Made by a program: the position numbers and the translations under genes. This document shows, piece after piece, positions 7,269-13,644 of a stretch of DNA of 15,463 bases (positions within the stretch are counted from its first letter, which is position 1; each line of letters starts with the position of its first letter). Below the pieces are notes generated by a model. It was not told where the DNA came from. It did no database searches and worked only from the letters and a program-made list of their open reading frames with translations. This stretch comes from JBLMYQ01 sp050258375 (GTDB taxonomy: Bacteria; Bacillota; Clostridia; Acetivibrionales; UBA4821), in assembly GCA_050258375.1 (NCBI GenBank), contig JBLMYQ010000077.1, positions 1 to 15,463 on the forward strand, written 5' to 3'.

Positions 7269-8431
7269 ACTATATTACTAACGTTGTGATAGAAAATTTT
7301 CAATCACATGAAAAATCCAAGCTGGAATTTATTAATGGGCTGAATGTAATAGTGGGACCGTCAGATCAAGGTAAATCTGCAGTTATTCGTGCAATTAAAT
7401 GGGTATTGTTCAATGAGCCTCGTGGAAATGAATTTATAAGAAATGGGGCAAATTTCGCAAGAGTTGACCTTGAGTTTAATAATGGATACAGAATAATCAG
7501 AGAAAGGTCATCCTCGAAAAACCGGTATACTATAATTGATATTAAAGGCGAAACAAAAGTATTTGAAGGCTTTGGGAATGAGGTTCCGGAAGAAGTTAAG
7601 GCTGTTCATGGAATTTATAAGGTGTTGATTGATTCTGACAGCAGCGTATGCTTAAATATTGGAGAGCAATTGGAAGCACCATTTTTGGTTTCTGAAACCG
7701 GCTCAACAAAAGCAAAAGCTATCGGCAGGCTTACAGGTGTTCATGTATTAGATAATGCGATGAGAGAATGTGCAAGTGACATAAAAAGGGAATCACAGCT
7801 TTTAGTAAAATATAAAAAAGAGAAAAATGAATTGCTTGAAAAGCTTGATTCATTTAAGGATTTAGACCAAATTGAAAAAAAGATTAATAAGTGTGAAGTA
7901 ATATTAAAGAGAATCAATGGCTTGAATGAAAAGCTTGATAAAATAGAAAAATATAAGCTCGAATATGAAAAAATCAATGATGAGATTAATGAGCTTAATA
8001 AAATAATTAAAGGGCTTGAAAATGTGAACAGGGTTGAGAAGGTAGTTAATTTGCTTTTAAATAAAATAGGGATTATGGCAAAGTTAGAGGTTTTGAATAA
8101 AAAATATTTAGATATAAGTGATGAAATTAAAATTACTGAATCAATACTTTCAAAGGCTAGAAATATAAAAACAGCGAATGAGCTTTTTGAAAAGGTTATT
8201 CAATTGCAAAGGAGAAAAGAGGATATCTGCAAGTTGAATATTTCATATAATAATATTAAAAGAAGTATGCTTGAAGGAGAAAAATATATCATAAATTTAA
8301 AGGAAGAAATAAAAGCAAATCTTAAAAGCTATAATAATTTATTAAAAGCAATATCAAAGTGTCCGGTTTGTTTTAGCAATATTGATGAAGAGACAATAAA
8401 GAGGGTAATAGAGCAATACGAATTTGAATAA
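7265..8431 (+). CDS. Half-length SbcC/Rad50-like ATPase ending at a zinc-hook motif
   Basis: The protein has an N-terminal Rad50/SMC-type nucleotide-binding lobe. FQSHEKSKLEF and GLNVIVGPSDQGKSAVIRAI give Walker A at residues 31-38. A probable Q-loop is at GEQLEAPF (Q135). A coiled coil of about 190 residues (170-360) leads to CPVC at 366-369, which looks like a Rad50 zinc hook. The protein then ends 19 residues later. Normal SbcC/Rad50 (about 850-1050 residues) continues with a returning coil and a C-terminal lobe with signature motif, Walker B and D-loop; none of these is visible here or in the next gene. The TTG start at 7265 overlaps the nuclease stop by 4 bases, with AAGAGGTGG just upstream. 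It presumably acts with that nuclease. ATP turnover without Walker B would need another protein; it may belong to a known short family I cannot name. Confidence 0.85.
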   Translation: MNYITNVVIENFQSHEKSKLEFINGLNVIVGPSDQGKSAVIRAIKWVLFNEPRGNEFIRNGANFARVDLEFNNGYRIIRERSSSKNRYTIIDIKGETKVFEGFGNEVPEEVKAVHGIYKVLIDSDSSVCLNIGEQLEAPFLVSETGSTKAKAIGRLTGVHVLDNAMRECASDIKRESQLLVKYKKEKNELLEKLDSFKDLDQIEKKINKCEVILKRINGLNEKLDKIEKYKLEYEKINDEINELNKIIKGLENVNRVEKVVNLLLNKIGIMAKLEVLNKKYLDISDEIKITESILSKARNIKTANELFEKVIQLQRRKEDICKLNISYNNIKRSMLEGEKYIINLKEEIKANLKSYNNLLKAISKCPVCFSNIDEETIKRVIEQYEFE

Positions 8432-8480
8432 AGTGACCTAGGGTCGGTAAAATAGCATAACGAAAGGAAGAAATGTTAAA

Positions 8481-8723
8481 ATGACCAGCGATTATGAAAA
8501 AGAAATTGCCCAGATGAAAGAAAACCTTGAAAAAGCAAAGGGTATGAAATTAAAGGCTGAAGCACGATTGGAACAATTAAACAGGCAAAAGGAAGAGATA
8601 GAGGCTGAAAGAAGAGCACTAAATCTTGAGCCTGAAAATCTCGAAAAAGAAATAAAAAAGGTTCAAACTGAAATTGAAGAGCTGCTGGATGAATCTAAAA
8701 AGCTTTTGCCGGAAATAGAATAA
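8481..8723 (+). CDS. Small coiled-coil protein in the SbcD/SbcC-like cluster, function unknown
   Basis: This is an 80-residue, highly charged, almost wholly helical protein with Glu/Lys/Leu heptads at 3-50, a break at NLEPENLE (about 49-56), and a second helix to residue 77. It has no cysteine, aromatic core or membrane segment. The ATG at 8481 has AAAGGAAG about 10 bases upstream. It lies 49 bases after the half-length ATPase gene on the same strand and before a new promoter, so it probably belongs to that transcript. It could supply the missing antiparallel strand for the partner's coiled coil or act as an adaptor; both are inference. No family is recognised. Its clean ORF, SD and codon use argue that it is real. 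Confidence 0.7.
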   Translation: MTSDYEKEIAQMKENLEKAKGMKLKAEARLEQLNRQKEEIEAERRALNLEPENLEKEIKKVQTEIEELLDESKKLLPEIE

Positions 8724-8742
8724 GTTTTGGGAGTTAAAACTT
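8722..8742 (+). terminator. Weak hairpin after the small coiled-coil gene
   Basis: AAGTTTT (8722-8728) pairs with AAAACTT (8736-8742) around a 7-base loop, starting in the stop codon. The stem holds a single G-C pair and no real T-tract follows, so any termination would be weak. Confidence 0.25.
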
Positions 8743-8769
8743 GATTTGATTACCAAAAAGTACTATAGT
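8741..8769 (+). promoter_or_regulatory. Sigma-A-type promoter candidate for the rimO operon
   Basis: TTGATT (8741-8746), a 17-base spacer and TATAGT (8764-8769) match consensus at 4/6 and 5/6. The start point would fall near 8776, about 30 bases before rimO, leaving room for the SD AAAGGAG at 8792-8798. Confidence 0.55.
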
Positions 8770-8806
8770 TAATATTGCAGTCAAAATTTATAAAGGAGAA
8801 TGAATT

Positions 8807-10123
8807 TTGAGTATAAAAATCGGGGTTATTTCATTAGGCTGCTCCAAGAATCTTGTAGATACAGAAATAATTCTTGGAAATCTTGCCAGATATGGTTTTC
8901 AAATTGTAAATGCAGCACAGGACGCAGATGTAATAATCGTGAATACCTGCGGATTTATAGATACTGCAAAGCAGGAAGCTGTAAATACCATTCTTGAAAT
9001 GTCTGAATATAGAACTAAGGGGAAATGCCAGGCATTAATAGTAATTGGGTGCTTGGTTGAAAGATATAAAGAAGATATTATGAAAGAAATTCCTGAGGTT
9101 GATGCTATTGTAAGAATAAAGGATTATTCTGAAATAATAGAGATAATCAAGGGACTTCTTAGAATAAAAAAATATGAAAAAAATATTTTGCTTGTAGATG
9201 ATTACATAAACAGGCTTAGAAGCACACCTCCTTCTGTAGCATATTTGAAAATTGCAGAAGGTTGTGATAACAGGTGTGCCTATTGTGTGATTCCGGTTAT
9301 AAGAGGTCCGTATGTTAGCAGAAAGATGGAGGATATTTTAAATGAAGCTTATCATCTGAGCAAACAGGGAGTAAAAGAGCTTACGGTTATTGCACAGGAC
9401 ACAACAAGATACGGGATTGATATTTATGGAGAATATAAGCTTGCAGAATTACTGAAAAAGCTTTGTGGGGTTTCCGGCATACAATGGATAAGATTAATGT
9501 ATGCTTATCCGGAAAGTGTTACTGATGAATTAATAGATGTTATTGCTGATGAAAAGAAGATTTGCAAATATATAGATTTACCTATTCAGCATATAAATGA
9601 TAGAGTTCTAAAAACAATGAATAGAAGAAGTACTGGAAAGCAAATAAGAGAGCTGATTACTAAATTAAGAAATAAAGTGCCGGGAATAACATTAAGAACT
9701 TCCTTGATAGTAGGTTTCCCCGGCGAAACAGAAGAAGAATTCAATGAATTATATGAATTTATCAAAGAAGCTAAATTTGAAAGATTAGGGGCATTTGCGT
9801 ATTCTCGTGAAGAAGGTACACCTGCAGCAAGCCTTAAAGAGCAATTGCCTTATAAAACAAAGAAATCAAGACATTCTAGTATTATGAAAGCTCAAAATCA
9901 AATATCAAAAGCATTAAATGAGCAATTTATTGGACAAAATATAGATGTGCTTATTGAAGGTACTACTACAAAAGGAAGCTACTTTGGAAGAACGTACAGA
10001 GATGCGCCTGAAATTGATGGGTTTGTTTATATAAAAACAAAAAAGGTACTTGTTCCTGGAGAAATTCAAACCGTAAAAATAAATAAAGCAACAGAGTATG
10101 ATCTTTTTGGAGGAGTAGAATAA
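8807..10123 (+). CDS. rimO: Ribosomal protein S12 methylthiotransferase RimO
   Basis: RimO is a radical-SAM enzyme with two iron-sulfur clusters that methylthiolates an Asp of ribosomal protein S12. The N-terminal UPF0004 domain supplies C12 (ISLGCSKNLVDTE, the RimO hallmark), C48 (NTCGF) and C82 (IGCLVERY) for the auxiliary cluster. The radical-SAM triad is C153, C157 and C160 in GCDNRCAYCVIP. The C-terminal TRAM domain is present (residues about 370-435, ending YDLFGGVE). At 438 residues it has the standard length. The start is TTG at 8807, since AAAGGAG is 8 bases upstream and the protein then begins MSIKIGVISLGCSKN as in the family; an ATG at 8800 is in another frame. The RimO-type N-terminus distinguishes it from MiaB. 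Its stop overlaps the pgsA start by one base (TAATG). Confidence 0.97.
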   Translation: MSIKIGVISLGCSKNLVDTEIILGNLARYGFQIVNAAQDADVIIVNTCGFIDTAKQEAVNTILEMSEYRTKGKCQALIVIGCLVERYKEDIMKEIPEVDAIVRIKDYSEIIEIIKGLLRIKKYEKNILLVDDYINRLRSTPPSVAYLKIAEGCDNRCAYCVIPVIRGPYVSRKMEDILNEAYHLSKQGVKELTVIAQDTTRYGIDIYGEYKLAELLKKLCGVSGIQWIRLMYAYPESVTDELIDVIADEKKICKYIDLPIQHINDRVLKTMNRRSTGKQIRELITKLRNKVPGITLRTSLIVGFPGETEEEFNELYEFIKEAKFERLGAFAYSREEGTPAASLKEQLPYKTKKSRHSSIMKAQNQISKALNEQFIGQNIDVLIEGTTTKGSYFGRTYRDAPEIDGFVYIKTKKVLVPGEIQTVKINKATEYDLFGGVE

Positions 10124-10686
10124 TGAATCTTGCAAACAAGGTTACAATTTCAAGAATCTTGCTGGTGCCGATATTTCTTATTGCTTTACTTATAAAGATT
10201 AAGTATAAGGATATTGAGGTTGGGAAATATCTTGCCGCTATTATATTTATAATTGCAGCAAGCACTGACTTTATAGATGGTTATATAGCAAGAAAGATGC
10301 ATCAGATTACAAATCTGGGCAAATTTTTAGATCCGCTGGCAGATAAATTATTAGTAGTTGCAGCACTTGTTTGGTTGGTTGAAGTTCATGAAATGCCTTC
10401 ATGGATGGCTATTATAATAATTGCACGTGAATTTATTGTCACAGGAGTAAGGTTGGTAGCTGCCGGAGAAGGAATTGTTATTGCGGCAAGTATGTGGGGG
10501 AAAATCAAGACAATTACGCAGATTATTGCGATTATAGCTATATTAATTCATGACCTTCAACCGTTTGCACAATTATTTGTCTTTCCGTTTCATGTTATAG
10601 CAATGTGGATTGCTGTTATTGCAACTGTATATTCCGGTTATGATTATGTATATAAGAATAAAGATATAATTATAAGAGAAGTATGA
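10123..10686 (+). CDS. pgsA: CDP-diacylglycerol-glycerol-3-phosphate 3-phosphatidyltransferase
   Basis: PgsA makes phosphatidylglycerol phosphate from CDP-diacylglycerol and glycerol-3-phosphate in the membrane, the committed step to phosphatidylglycerol and cardiolipin. The full CDP-alcohol phosphatidyltransferase signature is present (DG-x2-AR-x8-G-x3-D-x3-D): D52, G53, A56, R57, G66, D70, D74. The rest is hydrophobic, with about five or six membrane segments (such as 8-26, 36-48, 80-105, 120-160). The start MNLANKVTISRILLVPIF is typical, as is the length of 187 residues. It is translationally coupled to rimO through a one-base overlap, with GGAG at the end of rimO as ribosome site. The rimO-pgsA order is common in Firmicutes. 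Confidence 0.95.
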   Translation: MNLANKVTISRILLVPIFLIALLIKIKYKDIEVGKYLAAIIFIIAASTDFIDGYIARKMHQITNLGKFLDPLADKLLVVAALVWLVEVHEMPSWMAIIIIAREFIVTGVRLVAAGEGIVIAASMWGKIKTITQIIAIIAILIHDLQPFAQLFVFPFHVIAMWIAVIATVYSGYDYVYKNKDIIIREV

Positions 10687-10705
10687 TTAAGAGAAGGGGT
10701 TTTAG

Positions 10706-11023
10706 ATGTACCTACAGGAAATAATCGATTATTTAAGCAAGGTATGTGAAGAAAATGGACAGCTTACCTCAGAAGATGTAATAAAGCTGACTGAAGAATT
10801 GGGGCATATAGTAAAGCTTCAAAATGAAAGCTTGCTTGAAATTAAGAATGCAAATATAAGAATAGAAAATAAAATTAAATATATAGAAAATGAAGTGGAA
10901 AAAAGCAGGGTTTATAAGAATATAGTAGATACTATGCTGCAAAAAATAAATAAAAGTCCTGTAAAGGCTCTTTTATATTTTTATAAAATTAAGAAAAACT
11001 TAGAAAAACTGATAAATGAATAA
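10706..11023 (+). CDS. Unknown 105-residue helical protein in the rimO-pgsA-nifS operon
   Basis: I do not recognise this protein. It has an acidic N-terminal part (1-40, YLSKVCEENGQLTSEDVIKL), a probable coiled coil (about 35-75, INNxxI-type heptads with IENKIKYIENEVEK) and a basic C-terminus (KSPVKALLYFYKIKKNLEKL) that could contact nucleic acid or membrane. There is one cysteine (C14). The ATG at 10706 has AGAAGGGG about 8 bases upstream. It begins 19 bases after pgsA and ends 11 bases before the desulfurase gene, so it is almost surely in the same transcript. That supports its being a real gene, but does not reveal its job. Confidence 0.75.
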   Translation: MYLQEIIDYLSKVCEENGQLTSEDVIKLTEELGHIVKLQNESLLEIKNANIRIENKIKYIENEVEKSRVYKNIVDTMLQKINKSPVKALLYFYKIKKNLEKLINE

Positions 11024-11034
11024 ATAGGCAGGTT

Positions 11035-12189
11035 ATGAAATTGAGAGAGATTTATCTTGATAACAGTGCAACCACCAGACCTTTTGACGAAATTATAAGT
11101 AATGTCGGCAGCGGAATAGAAATAAATTATGGCAATCCATCGTCACTTCATTCAAAGGGCTTGGAATCGGAAAAAATTCTAAAGTATTCAAAGCAGGCTG
11201 CTGCTAATTCCCTTGGAGTTTCTTCAGGGGAAATATTTTTTACATCAGGGGGAACTGAGTCAAATAATATTGCTTTGCAGGGATATGTAAAAGCAAATGA
11301 AAAAAGGCTTGGTTGTTTAGTTACATCAAAAATTGAGCATCCTTCAGTTTTGGATGTTTTTAAATATTTTGAAAAAATAGGTTTTAAGGTTTATTATTTA
11401 CCCGTAGATAAAGAAGGGGTAATAATAATTGATGAACTGGAAAAAATTTGTCAGAGCCAGAAGGTATCGCTTGCCAGCATAATGCATGTTAATAATGAAG
11501 TTGGAAGCGTACAGCCAATTGAAGATATAATCAGCTTGAAAAAACGGTACGGTTTTTCACTTCACGTTGATGCTGTTCAAGCATACTGTAAAGTAAAAGT
11601 ATCATCTTTTGCAAAGGAAATTGACTTTTTATCCTTTAGTGGGCATAAGATACATGCGCTAAAAGGCATTGGAGCATTGTATATCAAAAAAGGAGTACGT
11701 ATCGAGCCTTTGTATTACGGTGGTGGGCAAGAGGATGGGATTAGACCCGGCACAGAAAATATTTTGGGTATATGGTCGCTTGGGAAGGCAGTTGAAATAT
11801 TTAATAAATATGATCATCAAGTACTTGATAAAACAAGAGAGTTAAAAGAGTATTTTGTTGAACGGATTTTATCTGAGATAGCTGATACGGGGCTTAATGG
11901 GACGACAAATAACGAAAAGAGTGCTCCGCATATTGCAAATTTGTGGTTTGAGGGTATACCTGGAGAGGTTATGCTTCATGCTTTAGAACAAAAAGGGATA
12001 TTTGCATCAACAGGTTCAGCGTGCTCATCAAGAAAGAAAACAGTAAGCCATGTGCTTAAAGCAATGGGAATAAAGGATGAATTGGCAGGGTCTTCAGTTA
12101 GATTCAGTTTATCAATTTTAAATACCAGAGAAGAGCTTGATTGTGCAATTGAAGGACTTAAAGAATGTGTGAGTTTTTTAAGGAGATAA
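11035..12189 (+). CDS. Cysteine desulfurase, NifS/IscS family
   Basis: This is a class V aminotransferase-fold PLP enzyme that takes sulfur from cysteine to feed Fe-S cluster assembly, tRNA thiolation or other sulfur uses. YLDNSATTRP opens the protein. H102 (KIEHPS), D179 and Q182 (HVDAVQ) are PLP contacts. K205 in SFSGHKIHALKG is the Schiff-base lysine. C330 in TGSACSSRKK lies in the short active loop that carries the persulfide. The length of 384 residues is typical. The ATG at 11035 is preceded by a weak AGG-containing site. It ends the rimO-pgsA-unknown-nifS run. In many clostridia a desulfurase of this type is followed by thiI; no thiI is present here. Specific partner unknown, so no symbol. 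Confidence 0.93.
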   Translation: MKLREIYLDNSATTRPFDEIISNVGSGIEINYGNPSSLHSKGLESEKILKYSKQAAANSLGVSSGEIFFTSGGTESNNIALQGYVKANEKRLGCLVTSKIEHPSVLDVFKYFEKIGFKVYYLPVDKEGVIIIDELEKICQSQKVSLASIMHVNNEVGSVQPIEDIISLKKRYGFSLHVDAVQAYCKVKVSSFAKEIDFLSFSGHKIHALKGIGALYIKKGVRIEPLYYGGGQEDGIRPGTENILGIWSLGKAVEIFNKYDHQVLDKTRELKEYFVERILSEIADTGLNGTTNNEKSAPHIANLWFEGIPGEVMLHALEQKGIFASTGSACSSRKKTVSHVLKAMGIKDELAGSSVRFSLSILNTREELDCAIEGLKECVSFLRR

Positions 12190-12206
12190 ATGCCTTCAAA
12201 ATAGGT

Positions 12207-12303
12207 CCTAATTTTCGTGAATTTTCTTCAAAAAAGCTGTAATCTATGATAAAATAATATTATTAAACTGCTTTGAAATTAGGTAATAAAACAAATCTAT
12301 GAT
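12207..12303 (+). promoter_or_regulatory. Upstream region of the exported lysine-rich protein: repeats and promoter-like boxes
   Basis: CCTAATTT (12207-12214) and AAATTAGG (12276-12283) form an inverted repeat. AATCTATGAT occurs twice (12241-12250 and 12294-12303). A possible promoter is TTCAAA (12227-12232), a 17-base spacer and TAAAAT (12250-12255); another -10-like TATGAT sits in each direct repeat. Since the cysteine desulfurase and this gene are 134 bases apart, a separate promoter is likely, but which boxes work is uncertain. Confidence 0.35.
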
Positions 12304-12323
12304 TACATCGGAGGAGGAAGAAA

Positions 12324-13139
12324 ATGAAAAGAAAAAAGATTGTGGCTTTAGTAATTTGTTTGACATTTGCTTTTTCTTGCTTTACCAGCTTTGCAGAAGT
12401 GACAACAGATTCGACCTCAAATGAAGCAGAGCAGAAAGTGGAACTACAGCCGGTGGTTCAAACTCAGCCAGTTGTATTGACACAAGCGAAAGATACTGTT
12501 CAGGATGCAGTTTATGAGCAAAAGGAAATTGAAGCCCTTATAAAGATTGATGGTATTACTGATATTGAGAATGAACAGGCTACGGTTGTAAAAAGTGCAT
12601 ATAAATTCAAGACAATAAATAATGCCAATATATGCATGACTCTTTTAATGATAAAAAAATATCTACAGTCAAGAGATAGTTATTACAAAGCAGAGATTAT
12701 TAAAATTAAAGAAATCACAAAGTATAAGAAGAAAGTAGTTGCACAAAAGGCATTAGCTAGGGTAGAAAAGAGATTTGCTGCGCAAAGAGTGATTGATACA
12801 ATGGTACATATAAAGCTTATTGAAATTAATAAGTATGTAACGAAGAATGCTAAAAAATTAACTGCTGAACAGAAAAAGATTATTAAGGATAACCTTAAGT
12901 CTACATTAGCTAAATACAATAATCATAGAATTCAATTGCTTGCTATCAAAGCTCAGATTCAAAAAGCAAAAGTCATTACTACTGGTAAACCGTCAGTAAA
13001 CAAACAAACAATCATCAAGAAAGCTAAAGAAGTAAAAGAAAAAGCTTCAAAGGAATCTAAAGAGCTAAAACAGAAAATTACAGAAAAGAAAGAAGATATT
13101 AAAAATAAAGTACTTAACAAAGCTGGTAAGAACAAATAG
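12324..13139 (+). CDS. Exported lysine-rich protein of unknown function
   Basis: A strong signal peptide (MKRKK, hydrophobic core 6-20, likely cut after SFA at residue 24) exports the protein. No lipobox is seen. Residues 25-60 are Thr/Gln/Val-rich and acidic, linker-like (QPVVQTQPVVLTQ). Residues 65-210 are helical with many Lys and a YKFKTINNANICMTLLMIKKYL region. The last 60 residues are extremely rich in Lys and Glu (AKEVKEKASKESKELKQ), probably one long charged helix. It is 271 residues, net basic, with one cysteine left after cleavage. The ATG at 12324 has GGAGGAGG about 7 bases upstream. It stands alone, between a promoter-like region and a good terminator. The basic surface could bind wall teichoic acid, DNA or peptidoglycan; that is guesswork. 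Confidence 0.8.
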   Translation: MKRKKIVALVICLTFAFSCFTSFAEVTTDSTSNEAEQKVELQPVVQTQPVVLTQAKDTVQDAVYEQKEIEALIKIDGITDIENEQATVVKSAYKFKTINNANICMTLLMIKKYLQSRDSYYKAEIIKIKEITKYKKKVVAQKALARVEKRFAAQRVIDTMVHIKLIEINKYVTKNAKKLTAEQKKIIKDNLKSTLAKYNNHRIQLLAIKAQIQKAKVITTGKPSVNKQTIIKKAKEVKEKASKESKELKQKITEKKEDIKNKVLNKAGKNK

Positions 13140-13157
13140 AAAAAAATAATGATGTTG

Positions 13158-13187
13158 GGGACTGTGAAAACGGTCCCTTTAATTTTT
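13158..13187 (+). terminator. Rho-independent terminator after the lysine-rich protein
   Basis: GGGACTGT (13158-13165) pairs with ACGGTCCC (13170-13177), an 8-bp stem with one T-G wobble, closed by the stable tetraloop GAAA. TTTAATTTTT follows. It lies 18 bases after the stop codon. Confidence 0.9.
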
Positions 13188-13220
13188 GTATTTTAAAAAT
13201 ATAAGGTGGCAATATGTATA

Positions 13221-13247
13221 TGCTACATTATGTAGAATAATGTAGCA
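13221..13247. promoter_or_regulatory. Perfect 11-bp inverted repeat, operator- or hairpin-like
   Basis: TGCTACATTAT (13221-13231) and ATAATGTAGCA (13237-13247) are exact reverse complements around the loop GTAGA. No T-run follows on the + strand, so it is not an intrinsic terminator there. It lies about 45 bases upstream of the promoter candidate, a position suited to a regulator binding site. Confidence 0.5.
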
Positions 13248-13292
13248 AGCAAGTAAAAAAAATATTAATATGTAAAAAATAATCAAATTGTG

Positions 13293-13321
13293 TTGAAATA
13301 GGAAAAAATATATTGTATTAT
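13293..13321 (+). promoter_or_regulatory. Sigma-A-type promoter candidate for cheW-mcp
   Basis: TTGAAA (13293-13298), a 17-base spacer and TATTAT (13316-13321) each match consensus at 5/6, the best promoter match I found in the window. The transcript would start near 13328. No flagellar sigma-D type sequence is visible, so this chemotaxis pair may not follow the flagellar regulon. Confidence 0.6.
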
Positions 13322-13644
13322 ATTTATGGAACAAATCGGGATTCCAATTTTTATCAACATTCTTTTAATCAACATTCTAATATTCTTTTCTATCTAGAAA
13401 CTACATTCTAAAAATTCCTATTTATTACAGAAAAAAATATAAGCAAAGGAGGGTTGGAGGTATATTTAAAAGCAGCAAGGACTGCAATTTTATATGTTTA
13501 AAAAGATAAATATCGTAGATGTTTAAAGCCATTAAAAATTTAATTGAGGAGAATGCGATTCTAAGCTGTGTAATAATGGTTTGTTTTCTTGTACCCAAAA
13601 TTGAAGTAGCAGATACTAATACTTTAATAAAAGGAGCTGTTAAG

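Larger units (their letters stand above)
13188..13644 (+). other. Gene-poor leader region of the chemotaxis genes
   Basis: These 457 AT-rich bases hold no gene I can support. They contain an 8-codon frame with its own SD that overlaps a perfect 11-bp inverted repeat (13221-13247); a sigma-A-type promoter (13293-13321); a tandem ATCAACATTCT repeat at 13353 and 13368, with a third ACATTCT at 13403; an inverted repeat TTTCTA/TAGAAA at 13387-13400; and a purine-rich AAAGGAGGGTTGGAGG (13445-13460) with no start codon behind it. There is also a 10-codon frame at 13494-13526 with no SD. The implied untranslated leader of cheW is about 315 bases, long enough for RNA-based control, but I match it to no known riboswitch. 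Confidence 0.6.

Noticed and set aside
8432..8806. A frameshifted continuation of the SbcC-like ATPase carrying its C-terminal lobe
   Set aside because: The 49 bases after the stop contain further stops and no family motif, and the following 80-residue ORF has its own SD and lacks Walker B and signature motifs.
8800..8997. A small ORF starting at ATG 8800 near the rimO start
   Set aside because: It overlaps the strongly conserved RimO N-terminus in another frame and has no family character; the SD fits the TTG at 8807 equally well.
13188..13644. A cyclic-di-GMP (GEMM-type) riboswitch in front of the chemotaxis genes
   Set aside because: The conserved GEMM core, such as GCACAGGGCAAACC, is absent, and the leader is too AT-rich to form the two-helix junction.
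13188..13644. A sigma-D (flagellar) promoter for cheW
   Set aside because: No TAAA with a following GCCGATAA-like box at the right spacing is visible; a sigma-A match fits better.
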